Made by a program: the position numbers and the translations under genes. Under the pieces are notes generated by a model. It was not told the DNA's origin and did no database searches. It was given only the letters and a program-made list of their open reading frames with translations. 44,435 nt of DNA from an uncultured Corynebacterium sp. (lineage in GTDB: Bacteria > Actinomycetota > Actinomycetes > Mycobacteriales > Mycobacteriaceae). Below, one piece after another: positions 1 to 7,652 of the stretch (position 1 is its first letter; each line of letters starts with the position of its first letter). The stretch covers positions 1 to 44,435 of the forward strand of contig NZ_CAMICL010000017.1 of assembly GCF_946221105.1 (NCBI RefSeq), given 5' to 3'.

Positions 1-1370
1 ACACCGCCGATCCCGGCCAGGGCTTGCTGAACTACCGCAAGCTTTCCGACGCCGCCGTCGACCGCAGCTGGTTCCTGCGCATGCTGCGCGACGAAGGCGT
101 GGCGTCGCAACGCCTCATGCACATCCTGGGCACCTCGCCGTACGCCTCCGACCTGATCATCTCCGCACCAGATGTGGTCAAACTCCTCGGCGACGGCTCC
201 AACGGCCCCCGGCTGCTCGACGCCGCCCCCGACCAAGTGCACAAAGCCATCATCGCCTCCGCCAAGCGCCACCAGGCGGACCCCGACAAGGCCGTCGCCG
301 TGGCGCGCTCGCTGCGCCGCGCGGAGCTCGCCCGCATCGCGTCCGCCGACCTGCTCGGTTTCATGGAGCCGCGCCAGGTCTGCCTCGAGCTGACCTACGT
401 GTGGGAGGCTGTCCTCGAGGCGGCACTTCGCGCCGAGGTGCACGCGGATCTCGCATCCTCGCCTCACGACGAGCCTCCGGCCCGCATCGCCGTCATCGGC
501 ATGGGCCGCCTCGGCGGCGCCGAACTCGGCTACGGCTCCGACGCGGACGTGATGATCGTCGCCGAACCGAGCGAAGCGGCCGATGAAGCCAGCGCTATCG
601 CCTGGGCGGCGAAGATCGTCGACCAGATGCGCTCCCGCCTGTCTAAGCCCTCCGGAGACCCGCCCCTCGAAGTGGATCTGGGGCTGCGCCCGGAGGGCCG
701 CTCCGGCCCGGTGGTGCGCACCATCGCCAGCTACGAGCGCTACTACCGCGAATGGGGCGAAGTTTGGGAACGCCAGGCGCTGCTGCGCGCCGCAGTCGTC
801 GCCGGCGACCGCGGCGTGGGGGATGCGTTCCTGGAGGCCATCGACGCCTTCCGCTACCCGGCCGGCGGCGCAAAACCCGCCGACATCCGGGAAATCCGCC
901 GCATCAAAGCCCGCGTGGACAACGAGCGTCTGCCCCGCGGCGCCGACCGCGCCACCCACACCAAGCTCGGGCGCGGCGCGCTCGCGGACGTGGAGTGGAC
1001 CGTGCAGCTTTTGACCATGCAGCACGCCCACACCCACGAGGAGCTGCGCACCCCCTCCACCCTGGACGCGCTGGATTTCCTAGCCGAGCTCGACGACCCG
1101 TCCGTCATCCGTGGCGCCGACGCTGAGGTGCTGCGCACCGCGTGGCTGACCGCCACCCGCGCCCGCAACGCCATCGTGCTCGTTGCCGGCAAACGCACCG
1201 ACCAGCTGCCCGCGCCGGGCCCGCAGCTCGCGCAGGTGGCGGGCTCCGCGGGCTACGACCCCGACGATCAGCAGGAGTTTTTGGAAGACTACCTGCGCAT
1301 CACCCGCCACGCCCACAAGGTGGTGGAAGAGGCGTTCTGGGGCGAGGTGCCGTCACTGGAGTTCGATTAG
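1..1370 (+). CDS. glnE: Glutamine synthetase adenylyltransferase GlnE, 3' part (5' end outside window)
   Basis: GlnE is the bifunctional enzyme that adds AMP to, and removes it from, glutamine synthetase I in response to nitrogen status. The reading frame is open from base 3 with no start, so the N-terminal half lies outside the window; about 455 residues of a roughly 1000-residue family are present. The C-terminal nucleotidyltransferase domain carries the family motif GMGRLGGAELGYGSDADV near base 500, with the metal-binding D-x-D (SDAD), followed by the helical region containing RIKARVDNERLPRG and the typical GRGALADVEW. It stops with TAG at 1368-1370. Its substrate GlnA, with the target tyrosine, is encoded at 9391-10827. 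Identification is by motif and by the glnE/thrC neighbourhood known in corynebacteria. Confidence 0.95.
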   Translation, partial: TADPGQGLLNYRKLSDAAVDRSWFLRMLRDEGVASQRLMHILGTSPYASDLIISAPDVVKLLGDGSNGPRLLDAAPDQVHKAIIASAKRHQADPDKAVAVARSLRRAELARIASADLLGFMEPRQVCLELTYVWEAVLEAALRAEVHADLASSPHDEPPARIAVIGMGRLGGAELGYGSDADVMIVAEPSEAADEASAIAWAAKIVDQMRSRLSKPSGDPPLEVDLGLRPEGRSGPVVRTIASYERYYREWGEVWERQALLRAAVVAGDRGVGDAFLEAIDAFRYPAGGAKPADIREIRRIKARVDNERLPRGADRATHTKLGRGALADVEWTVQLLTMQHAHTHEELRTPSTLDALDFLAELDDPSVIRGADAEVLRTAWLTATRARNAIVLVAGKRTDQLPAPGPQLAQVAGSAGYDPDDQQEFLEDYLRITRHAHKVVEEAFWGEVPSLEFD

Positions 1371-1374
1371 GCAA

Positions 1375-1380
1375 TATGCT
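1375..1380 (+). promoter_or_regulatory. -10 box of a leaderless promoter
   Basis: TATGCT (TANNNT type) lies 7 nt before the ATG at 1388, immediately after the glnE stop. Transcription would begin at or next to the start codon, giving the small downstream gene its own leaderless promoter. No clear -35 box was seen. Confidence 0.5.
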
Positions 1381-1387
1381 CGGGGTT

Positions 1388-1657
1388 ATGGCAGTGAACA
1401 TGACCATCGACCTGAACAACGCCACTTTCGCAGACCTTGTTGCGCTGGTGGACGCCGCGCGCGTGGCCGGCGTTGACCCCAAGACTGGGCTGGAGCTCGA
1501 CAGCGAGACGCTGAGCATCACCGTCGAGCCGACCACCCGCACGCCCGCGCGCGAGCAGGCGCCCGAGAAGGAGCGCACCGTGCCGCCGCTCGGCGACGCC
1601 GCGATTCGCTCGGTGGTGGATATTTTGACCGGTCGACAGGAACCGCCCCGCCGGTAG
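1388..1657 (+). CDS. Small conserved hypothetical protein downstream of glnE
   Basis: The product has 89 residues starting MAVNMTIDLNNATF. I do not recognise a named domain. The N-terminal part looks like a small alpha/beta fold with the stretch LVALVDAARVAGVDPKTGLEL. A Pro/Glu/Thr-rich linker and a short amphipathic C-terminal helix (AAIRSVVDIL) follow. There is no signal peptide or membrane segment. The ATG at 1388 was chosen over 1376 because 1376 lies inside a TATGCT box, while 1388 sits 7 nt after it, the spacing seen repeatedly in this window. No Shine-Dalgarno sequence is present, which fits a leaderless mRNA. Confidence 0.7.
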   Translation: MAVNMTIDLNNATFADLVALVDAARVAGVDPKTGLELDSETLSITVEPTTRTPAREQAPEKERTVPPLGDAAIRSVVDILTGRQEPPRR

Positions 1658-1675
1658 GGGCTTCCGGGTATACAC

Positions 1676-1840
1676 ATGAGCAGATCAGGTAGCCCGGCCT
1701 CTGATTACGCGCGCGAAGCACAAAGCGCGGAGCTGGAGTACGTCGACGTGCTTGAAGCGGAAGCCGATGCGATTCGGCGTGGCGAGCTTCCAACCATCTC
1801 CCTCGAGGAGCTAGAAAACGAGCTCGGATTGGCGGATTGA
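1676..1840 (+). CDS. Short antitoxin-like ORF, probably a remnant
   Basis: A 54-residue acidic product starts at ATG 1676. Its C-terminal part (EADAIRRGELPTISLEELE, ending NELGLAD) resembles the C-terminal toxin-wrapping tail of RelB/Phd-type antitoxins. The DNA-binding part expected at the N-terminus is short or absent. The last codons overlap, in another frame, a stretch that looks like the start of a RelE/ParE toxin, which is how such operons are usually arranged. There is no strong ribosome binding site. I infer a decayed type II toxin-antitoxin module. The gene may still be expressed, or may be a solitary antitoxin. Confidence 0.45.
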   Translation: MSRSGSPASDYAREAQSAELEYVDVLEAEADAIRRGELPTISLEELENELGLAD

Positions 1841-1880
1841 GTTCTCGCTCGGAGAGGAGGCCAGCCGGGACTGTAAGTAA
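1818..1880 (+). pseudogene. RelE/ParE-like toxin remnant
   Basis: In the frame overlapping the antitoxin-like stop, codons from 1818 read SSDWRIEFSLGEEASRDCK after an ACG, then TAA at 1878. WRIEF near the N-terminus is typical of RelE/ParE toxins such as those starting M-x-W-R-I-E-F. The expected ATG would need only one change (ACG at 1818), and the frame ends after about 20 residues where the family has about 85-100. This is a truncated, start-less fossil by inference; the similarity is short. Confidence 0.35.
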
Positions 1881-1916
1881 ATCCCCGGATCAGGCCGGGC
1901 AGAGGGGCCCATGACG

Positions 1917-1922
1917 TAGACT
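1917..1922 (+). promoter_or_regulatory. -10 box of leaderless thrC promoter
   Basis: TAGACT lies exactly 7 nt before the GTG start of thrC at 1930, and no Shine-Dalgarno sequence lies between them. This supports leaderless initiation at the GTG. A -35 match is poor. Confidence 0.6.
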
Positions 1923-1929
1923 TCGCGGG

Positions 1930-3381
1930 GTGGACTACATCTCAACTCGCGACGCATCGGCGCAGCCGCGCTCCTTCACAGACATCCTGCTCACGGGCCT
2001 AAGCCCCGACGGTGGTCTCTTCATGCCGGCGGTGTATCCGTCCATAAGCAATGAGCTCCTGGATCAGTGGCGCGGGCTTTTGCTTGACGACGGCTACGCA
2101 GCCCTCGCCGCCGAAGTACTGAAGCTCTACGTCGACGACATCCCCGAGGCGGACCTCGAGGCGATCGCGCGCCGGGCGTACCGCACGCCCGTCTTCGCCG
2201 ACGAGGAGATCGTGCCGGTGACCCGCCTGAATGACACGCTGCACATCGGCCACCTGTCCGAGGGCCCGACTGCGGCGTTCAAGGACATGGCCATGGCGCT
2301 GCTCGGCGAGCTGTTCGAGTACGAGCTGGCCCGCCGCGGCGAGGAGATCAACATCCTGGGCGCGACCTCGGGCGACACCGGCTCGTCGGCCGAGTACGCG
2401 ATGCGCGGGCGCGACGGCATCCGCGTGTTCATGCTCACCCCGGCCGGGCGTATGACCCCGTTCCAGCAGGCGCAGATGTTCGGCCTGGACGATCCGAACA
2501 TCTTCAACATCGCGCTTGACGGCGTGTTCGACGACTGCCAGGACGTGGTCAAGGCCGTCAGCGCCGACGCGGCGTTCAAGTCGAAGTACTCCATCGGCGC
2601 GGTGAACTCCATCAACTTCGCGCGTTTGCTCGCGCAGGTGGTGTACTACATCGCCACCTACCTGAAGGTCACCGAGACGAACGACGAGCGCGTCTCGTTC
2701 TGCGTGCCCACCGGCAACTTCGGCAACGTGTGCGCAGGCCACATCGCGAAGCAGATGGGCCTGCCCATCGACCGCCTCATCGTCGCCACGAATGAAAACG
2801 ACGTGCTCCACGACTTCTTCGCCAACGGCGAGTACCGCCCCCGTTCCGCCGCGGAGACCCACGCGACGTCGTCGCCGTCCATGGACATCTCGAAGGCGTC
2901 CAACTTTGAGCGGATGCTTTTCGACGCCACGTTGCGCGACTCCGACCTCACCTCCGAGCTGTTCGGCAACAGGGTGAAAAACGGCGGCTTCGCTGCCTCC
3001 GACCTGGGCGGGGACGAGGTGATGGAGCGCATCCGCGGCGAGTTCGGTTTCGCCTCCGGCACGTCCACCCACGCCGACCGGGTGGCCACCATCAAGCGCG
3101 TGCACGACGAGTTCGGCGTGCTGGCGGACCCGCACACCGCCGACGGGATCCACGTGGCCGAGCAGCTCGCAGGCGAGGTGGACACCCCGATCGTGGTGCT
3201 GGAAACGGCGCTGCCGGTGAAGTTCGCCGACACGATCACCGAGGCGATCGGCAAGGCGCCTGAGGTGCCGGAGCGTTTCGCCGGCATCATGGACGCTGAG
3301 CGCCACGTGACCGACCTGCCCAACGACGCCGAGGCCGTCAAGGCGTTTATCGCCGAGGCCATCGAGGGCACTAACGTCTAG
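1930..3381 (+). CDS. thrC: Threonine synthase
   Basis: Threonine synthase converts O-phosphohomoserine to threonine with pyridoxal phosphate, the last step of threonine synthesis in the cytoplasm. The 483-residue product fits the roughly 480 residues of the corynebacterial enzyme and starts MDYISTRDAS, as that family does. The PLP-binding lysine is K118 in GPTAAFKDMAM. The phosphate-binding GATSGDTGSSAEYA and the long conserved block MTPFQQAQMFGLDDPNIFNI are present. The GTG at 1930 follows a TAGACT box by 7 nt, so the mRNA is probably leaderless. A small gene follows 37 nt downstream and may be co-transcribed. Confidence 0.97.
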   Translation: MDYISTRDASAQPRSFTDILLTGLSPDGGLFMPAVYPSISNELLDQWRGLLLDDGYAALAAEVLKLYVDDIPEADLEAIARRAYRTPVFADEEIVPVTRLNDTLHIGHLSEGPTAAFKDMAMALLGELFEYELARRGEEINILGATSGDTGSSAEYAMRGRDGIRVFMLTPAGRMTPFQQAQMFGLDDPNIFNIALDGVFDDCQDVVKAVSADAAFKSKYSIGAVNSINFARLLAQVVYYIATYLKVTETNDERVSFCVPTGNFGNVCAGHIAKQMGLPIDRLIVATNENDVLHDFFANGEYRPRSAAETHATSSPSMDISKASNFERMLFDATLRDSDLTSELFGNRVKNGGFAASDLGGDEVMERIRGEFGFASGTSTHADRVATIKRVHDEFGVLADPHTADGIHVAEQLAGEVDTPIVVLETALPVKFADTITEAIGKAPEVPERFAGIMDAERHVTDLPNDAEAVKAFIAEAIEGTNV

Positions 3382-3418
3382 GGCACACCGTCCTCAAGCC
3401 ACAAAGGAGTGCGCGCAC

Positions 3419-3568
3419 ATGGCACAGGAGCAGTTCGCAGGCCCGGAGCACTACACCGACTTCGACCCGGAGAAGTTCATCCGGGACATGAAGATCATGG
3501 CCGAAGAAAAGGACCAAGAGAAGGAGCAGGACGGCGACGAGGGCTCGGCGGTTGACGCCTCCGAGTAA
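3419..3568 (+). CDS. Small acidic hypothetical protein
   Basis: The product is 49 residues starting MAQEQFAGPEHYTDF, highly charged, with a Glu/Asp/Lys-rich second half (AEEKDQEKEQDGDEG). A good ribosome binding site AAAGGAG lies 10 nt before the ATG, supporting translation. There is no signal peptide or membrane helix. It follows thrC on the same strand, and its end overlaps the TTG start of the protease gene at 3552 by 17 nt, suggesting one transcript. Its function is unknown. Confidence 0.6.
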   Translation: MAQEQFAGPEHYTDFDPEKFIRDMKIMAEEKDQEKEQDGDEGSAVDASE

Positions 3569-4655
3569 CCGGCAGCCGAGCCAACCCAGCTCAGCGACGC
3601 GCTACCAGCCCGAGCAGGGCCAGCAGTGGCGCTTCCCAGACATGCCGGGCGAGCCCGCGCAGCAACCCCAGCAGTACCCGCAGCACCCGCTGAAGTTCCC
3701 CGAAATGCCGCAGCCGGGCTCCACGGCCCGGGCGCGCCGCAGCGGGCTGCAGACGGGCGGGTGGATCACGGTGATCGTCGCAACGGCGATGGTCGTGGGC
3801 ATCGTGGTGTGGCTTGGCTTAAACGCGTCGAAGGTCCCCACCGGCACCGTGGAGGAGCGCGAGGCACTGTCCGAGGTGCAAACGCCTGACGACGACGCTC
3901 CCGCGCCGGCCAACGACAACAACGTGCTGGTGCCCGCGTTCGCCCCGTGGGCGCCGGGGACGAAGATCCAGACCACGGACCACCGCCCGGCACCCGGCGA
4001 GCATTTCACGGCGCAGTCGTGCACCGCGGCGTTCTCGTTCACCGGCAAGGACGGCCGGGCGTATGCGGTGACCGCCGGCCACTGCGGCCGCGAGGGCGAC
4101 CTGGTTTGGCCCACCAACGCCTCCACCGCCTTCGACTACGCCTCCGAGGTCGGCCACTTCATCTTCTCCGGGCTGTACTCCCAGCACACCCCGGAAACGG
4201 AGGGCGCGGACGTCGGCATCATCGAGATTACAGACCCGGACCGGTTCATGGACGTGGTCGGTGCGCCGATTCCGACTGGGATCGGGGAGGGCCTTGGGCC
4301 CGTCGAGAAGCTATGTAAAACGGGCGCGACCACCGGCTACACCTGCGGCACCTTCGAGGCCACCGAGCGGGTGCAGATAGTCAACCTCGACCCAGGCGTG
4401 GAGGACGAGACGTTCGGCGACATCGCCGCCGTGTGCGCCGCCTCGGGCGACTCGGGCGGGCCGGTGTTCGCCGACGTCAACGGACGCGCCACCGTCATCG
4501 GCGTCGTCTCCGGCACGGAAGCCGGCCGCGCGGGCGAGGAGTGCTACGAGGGCATGGAGGACCCGCACCTGATGAGCTACTCCAACGTCAAGCAGGTCAT
4601 GGCCGTGATCCGTCACGCCGTGCCGGACGCGGAGTTCATCCCCCGGCGCTGGTAG
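3552..4655 (+). CDS. Membrane-anchored trypsin-like serine protease
   Basis: The product is 367 residues. A Pro/Gln-rich cytoplasmic N-terminus (about 1-65) precedes one membrane helix (about 74-95, WITVIVATAMVVGIVVWLGL). A linker and an S1-type protease domain outside the membrane follow. The catalytic triad is visible: H177 in TAGHC, D220 in GADVGII and S301 in SGDSGGP. Extra cysteines (CTAAF, CKTGATTGYTCG, CAASGDS, EECYEG) could form disulfides. The TTG start is chosen because no ATG or GTG occurs earlier than the middle of the N-terminal tail; it overlaps the preceding small gene. The 3' end overlaps the convergent gene at 4636-5370 by 20 nt. The substrate is unknown. Confidence 0.8.
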   Translation: MTPPSNRQPSQPSSATRYQPEQGQQWRFPDMPGEPAQQPQQYPQHPLKFPEMPQPGSTARARRSGLQTGGWITVIVATAMVVGIVVWLGLNASKVPTGTVEEREALSEVQTPDDDAPAPANDNNVLVPAFAPWAPGTKIQTTDHRPAPGEHFTAQSCTAAFSFTGKDGRAYAVTAGHCGREGDLVWPTNASTAFDYASEVGHFIFSGLYSQHTPETEGADVGIIEITDPDRFMDVVGAPIPTGIGEGLGPVEKLCKTGATTGYTCGTFEATERVQIVNLDPGVEDETFGDIAAVCAASGDSGGPVFADVNGRATVIGVVSGTEAGRAGEECYEGMEDPHLMSYSNVKQVMAVIRHAVPDAEFIPRRW

Positions 4656-5370
4656 TCGGGCTGACAAGCAGCGGCCAGCGCTTGAGGTGCTCGCCGGTTT
4701 CCTTGTCGTTGTCCACCACCACGACCTCGTCGTCGGTGTAGCCGTTGAACGTCACGCGGTCGATCTCGTCGGGGCGTTCCACGTCGAGCCAGCGCTCGGA
4801 CAGCGCGTCGGCGTCGTCCACGTCCATCCAGTTCAGGGTGATCACGCGGAAGTGGTTGTGCGACGCGTAGTCCACAAACGAGACGGAATCGGCGCCCTCA
4901 GCCACGCCGAAATCGATGTACTGGGCGAGGGTCTCCGGAGGGAGCGTCGAGAAGCAAAAGCCCCAGAAGTTAAAGCGCATACCGCTTTGCGACGTCAACG
5001 TCACCGTATCCAAACAATTCTGCTCCAGCAGACGCGACAGGTGACCCGCGATCTCGGTGGAGTCGTCGAGGGCGCCGACCACGACGTCGCCGCGCATCAT
5101 CGCGCCCGTGTTCGTCTCGCCCACGCGCACGTTCTCGATCAGGTGGGGACGAATACTCGCCGCGACGTTGGACGGATCCGCCGGCGCCGGGTTGAACGGG
5201 CGCTCCGGCTGCGGCAGCTCCGCGTCTGCCGGGGTGCTCGCGGTGGTGCGGCTCGCCGCCATCGCCACCCCGAAAATCACAAGGATGACCAGCGCGCCGT
5301 ACACCGCGACGAACAGGGGCGCGGGGACGCGTCTGACCCAGGGCTGCGTGTCGGAAACGGCGGTGCTCAT
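4636..5370 (-). CDS. Membrane-anchored hypothetical protein
   Basis: The product is 244 residues starting MSTAVSDTQPWVRRVP. It has one N-terminal membrane helix (about 17-37, LFVAVYGALVILVIFGVAMAA), a Pro/Ala-rich linker and a soluble domain predicted outside the membrane. That domain has two cysteines close together (EQNCLDTV, WGFCFSTL). I do not recognise a named family. The ATG at 5370 has no good ribosome binding site. A TACAAT box on this strand at 5386-5381 would give a leader of only a few bases. It is divergent from the NUDIX gene, with overlapping promoters, and convergent with the protease gene. Confidence 0.7.
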   Translation of the reverse strand: MSTAVSDTQPWVRRVPAPLFVAVYGALVILVIFGVAMAASRTTASTPADAELPQPERPFNPAPADPSNVAASIRPHLIENVRVGETNTGAMMRGDVVVGALDDSTEIAGHLSRLLEQNCLDTVTLTSQSGMRFNFWGFCFSTLPPETLAQYIDFGVAEGADSVSFVDYASHNHFRVITLNWMDVDDADALSERWLDVERPDEIDRVTFNGYTDDEVVVVDNDKETGEHLKRWPLLVSPTTSAGG

Positions 5371-5380
5371 AATTCTGGGG

Positions 5381-5390
5381 ATTGTACACT
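5381..5390. promoter_or_regulatory. Overlapping divergent -10 boxes
   Basis: The plus strand has TACACT (5385-5390), 7 nt before the NUDIX ATG at 5398. The minus strand has TACAAT (5386-5381), 10 nt before the ATG at 5370. The two hexamers share two base pairs inside TGTACA, so polymerase probably cannot occupy both promoters at once. Confidence 0.5.
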
Positions 5391-5397
5391 TGCCACC

Positions 5398-5922
5398 ATG
5401 CCTATCCCGGAGTTCATCGTGGAAACCCGCAAGAAAATCGGCACCGACCTGATGTGGGTGCCGGCCGTGTGCGCCGTCGTGCTTCGCGACGCCACCGATG
5501 CGTCGCCGTGGGCCGTCCCCGAGGTGCTGCTGGTGCGCCGCGCCGACAACGGCGAGTGGACCCCCGTGACCGGCATCGCGGACCCGGGCGAGGAACCGCA
5601 CGTCGCCGCGGTGCGCGAGGTGCTGGAAGAAACCGGCGTGCGGGTGACCGCCGCGGCGATTCTGGGCGTCGGCGCGCACGGCCCGGTCACCCACGCGAAC
5701 GGGGACAAGGCCAGCTACATGACGGTGCAACTGCGCTGCGAGCCGCTCGATCCCACCGTCGAACCCATGGTCGGCGACGACGAGAACACCGAAGCCGGCT
5801 GGTTCCCCATCTCCCAGATGCCGGTGCGCGACCCGAAGTGGCGCCTGGCCATCGCAGACGCCGCCGCGCAGCGCCGCCACCCGGGCAGCTTCGCGCCGCG
5901 CATGGGGCTGACAAAGCGGTGA
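5398..5922 (+). CDS. NUDIX hydrolase
   Basis: NUDIX enzymes hydrolyse nucleoside diphosphates linked to another group, using Mg or Mn ions. The 174-residue product contains a complete NUDIX box, G-x5-E-x7-R-E-V-L-E-E-T-G-V, formed by GIADPGEE and REVLEETGV. The N-terminus (MPIPEFIVETRKKIG) is followed by the beta strands VPAVCAVVLR and PEVLLVRRA. The substrate cannot be told from sequence. The ATG at 5398 follows a TACACT box by 7 nt with no ribosome binding site, which suggests a leaderless mRNA. The stop overlaps the GTG of the next gene in GTGA, so the two are translationally coupled. Confidence 0.85.
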   Translation: MPIPEFIVETRKKIGTDLMWVPAVCAVVLRDATDASPWAVPEVLLVRRADNGEWTPVTGIADPGEEPHVAAVREVLEETGVRVTAAAILGVGAHGPVTHANGDKASYMTVQLRCEPLDPTVEPMVGDDENTEAGWFPISQMPVRDPKWRLAIADAAAQRRHPGSFAPRMGLTKR

Positions 5923-6473
5923 GGCTCGGCGTCGACGTCTCGGAGCACCAGGCCGGGCTCGACGTCTCCCGCTTCGACTTCGTCATCGCCCGCACCACCG
6001 ACGGCACGTACCAGGACGCCGCGTTTTCGTCGTTCGCCCCGCACGCTGCCGCCGCGTACCACTTCCTGCGCGCCCCGTCCGAAGGGACCTCCATCGCGGA
6101 GCAGGTGTCGGCTGCGCTCGAGGTTCTTGGGGGCCGCCGCTTGCCCATGTGGCTCGACGTCGAGTCCCCTGCGGGGCTTTCGCTTCTCGACGTCCGCTCC
6201 GCCCACCACTCCTTCTCCTCCGCAGGCGTCGAAGTAGCCGGGGTCTACACGAACGCCTGGTACTGGCGGCGGCACATGCTGTTCGCGGACGTGGCCGAGT
6301 TCGGCGCGCTGTGGCTGGCGCAGTGGGGTGCGAACCCGGTGGTTGACGTTTCGTTGCCTTTGGACGTGGGGGAGTGGCCGCGCCCCGTCGGCTTTCCGAC
6401 GCCCACAGTGTGGCAGTTCACCTCGCGCGGCCGCGTCGACGGGGTGGACGCCGATTTAAATTTGGCGCTGTGA
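5919..6473 (+). CDS. GH25-like (lysozyme-fold) protein
   Basis: The product is 184 residues resembling glycoside hydrolase family 25, enzymes that cut the muramic acid bond of peptidoglycan. The beta-barrel start LGVDVSEHQ (D-x-S-x-x-Q), the strand FDFVIARTTDGT and the acidic pair in MWLDVES fit the family active site. WLAQWGANP and VWQFTS near the end match the usual C-terminal strands. No signal peptide is present, so it may stay in the cytoplasm or act only after lysis, and its enzyme activity is unproven. The GTG start overlaps the NUDIX stop by 4 nt (GTGA), implying one operon. Confidence 0.7.
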   Translation: MRLGVDVSEHQAGLDVSRFDFVIARTTDGTYQDAAFSSFAPHAAAAYHFLRAPSEGTSIAEQVSAALEVLGGRRLPMWLDVESPAGLSLLDVRSAHHSFSSAGVEVAGVYTNAWYWRRHMLFADVAEFGALWLAQWGANPVVDVSLPLDVGEWPRPVGFPTPTVWQFTSRGRVDGVDADLNLAL

Positions 6474-6548
6474 CCTGCGCTTTGTGAATTTCTCAGGTTA
6501 AGTTATCCACAATTTGGGCAGGGTCTGGTGTTGGGGGTTGCGCCGCCA

Positions 6549-6554
6549 TAGCTT
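6549..6554 (+). promoter_or_regulatory. -10 box of leaderless HNH gene promoter
   Basis: TAGCTT lies 7 nt before the ATG at 6562, with no Shine-Dalgarno sequence between them. Confidence 0.5.
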
Positions 6555-6561
6555 TCAGGCC

Positions 6562-7599
6562 ATGAACTTCACCGACTTCGTTTCCGCAGGCGTAACCGTC
6601 CTCGCCGACTTCGACCGCGACACCGCCATGGCCGCCGGCCTGTCCACCGGCCGCGTCCGCGACCTGGCCCGGGTGCACCACGCGTATTACGGGCCGACCC
6701 AGTTCACCCGCAAACAACGCGACGCGTTAGCTGCTGCTGAGGGCATGCCCGTCGACCAACTGGTGCATATCGAGAAAAAGCTCCTCGCCGTCGAAGGCGC
6801 AGCCGAACGCTGGCGCATCCGCTTAGACCTTGTGCGCCACCGCGGCTCATATAGGGCCCTGACCAAGCGGATCAAGCGGCTGATCAAACAACCTGTCAAA
6901 CCCGCCCCACCGTCGTGTAAGTTTTCCCGCTCCAAAGCAGGGATGCGCACCATGATCCTCACCTACGACGAGCGCGACCTGGCCGATCTTGAGCACCTGC
7001 TGCGCAAACTCATCGACGCCGACGACCCAGCCGCCGCCCAAATGGCCGACACCCTCATCGGGATCCTCCGCGACGGCAAGGGTGTACCGAAGGTGAACTT
7101 CCGGCCGATCATCCTGGTGCCGATCGCCGACTGGGCCCGCATCCAATCAGGCCACGCAGACGAGGTCACCCTGATCTGCACCGACGGCACCACCATGACA
7201 GGGGCCGAATACATGGAGCACGAATTCGGCGACATACTCGAAGTTGCCGCGTTCCACCCGCAGGAAGGACCCGTCAACCTGTACTACGGTAAGCGCTGCG
7301 CCAACCCCAAGCAGAAGGTCATGTCGAAGCTGCTCTGCCCGGCCTGCGCGTTTCCCGACTGCAAACACTCGGCCGAGACCACCCAAACGCACCACATCAA
7401 CGCGTGGCGCTACGGGGGAATGACCAACATGGACAACCTCGCCGAACTGTGCCCGTTCCACAACGGGGTCAACGCCGACAACAGGAAGGGAAAGTTCGGC
7501 TACATCGACAACCCGAACGCGCGGATCCACTGGATCGCACCCAACGGCGTCAAAGTCCCCATGACCACCCCGGGCGCGATGGAGCTACTCTTCGACTAA
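6562..7599 (+). CDS. HNH endonuclease family protein
   Basis: The product is 345 residues. The C-terminal part carries an HNH nuclease motif: CPACAFPDCKHS, then THHINAWRYGGMTNMDNLA and LCPFHNGVNADN. It has the paired histidines, the central asparagine and the final histidine, plus cysteines for a structural zinc. The first 230 residues form a helical region like the DUF222-type N-terminus found in the multi-copy HNH family of corynebacteria and mycobacteria. Several copies per genome are usual for that family, and its role is not established. The ATG at 6562 follows TAGCTT by 7 nt. A hairpin at 7616-7635 separates it from the convergent transporter gene. Confidence 0.8.
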   Translation: MNFTDFVSAGVTVLADFDRDTAMAAGLSTGRVRDLARVHHAYYGPTQFTRKQRDALAAAEGMPVDQLVHIEKKLLAVEGAAERWRIRLDLVRHRGSYRALTKRIKRLIKQPVKPAPPSCKFSRSKAGMRTMILTYDERDLADLEHLLRKLIDADDPAAAQMADTLIGILRDGKGVPKVNFRPIILVPIADWARIQSGHADEVTLICTDGTTMTGAEYMEHEFGDILEVAAFHPQEGPVNLYYGKRCANPKQKVMSKLLCPACAFPDCKHSAETTQTHHINAWRYGGMTNMDNLAELCPFHNGVNADNRKGKFGYIDNPNARIHWIAPNGVKVPMTTPGAMELLFD

Positions 7600-7615
7600 C
7601 CACCACACACCGAAA

Positions 7616-7635
7616 ACCCGCCCCACCGGGCGGGT
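7616..7635 (-). terminator. Hairpin between convergent genes
   Basis: ACCCGCCC and GGGCGGGT form an 8-bp stem with loop CACC, flanked by an outer CCGAA/TTCGG pairing. On the minus strand TTTT follows the stem, as expected for a terminator of the TDT transporter gene. The plus-strand HNH transcript would also run into it. Confidence 0.65.
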
Positions 7636-7652
7636 AATTCGGCATGCCGTCT

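Noticed and set aside
1999..3306. A 435-residue open frame opposite thrC
   Set aside because: It is fully antisense to a gene with a complete set of threonine synthase motifs, and its composition is typical of a shadow frame.
3552..3568. A frameshift joining the small acidic gene and the protease into one protein
   Set aside because: Each has its own plausible start and stop, the overlap is short, and the acidic ORF has a good ribosome site. No slippery sequence is visible.
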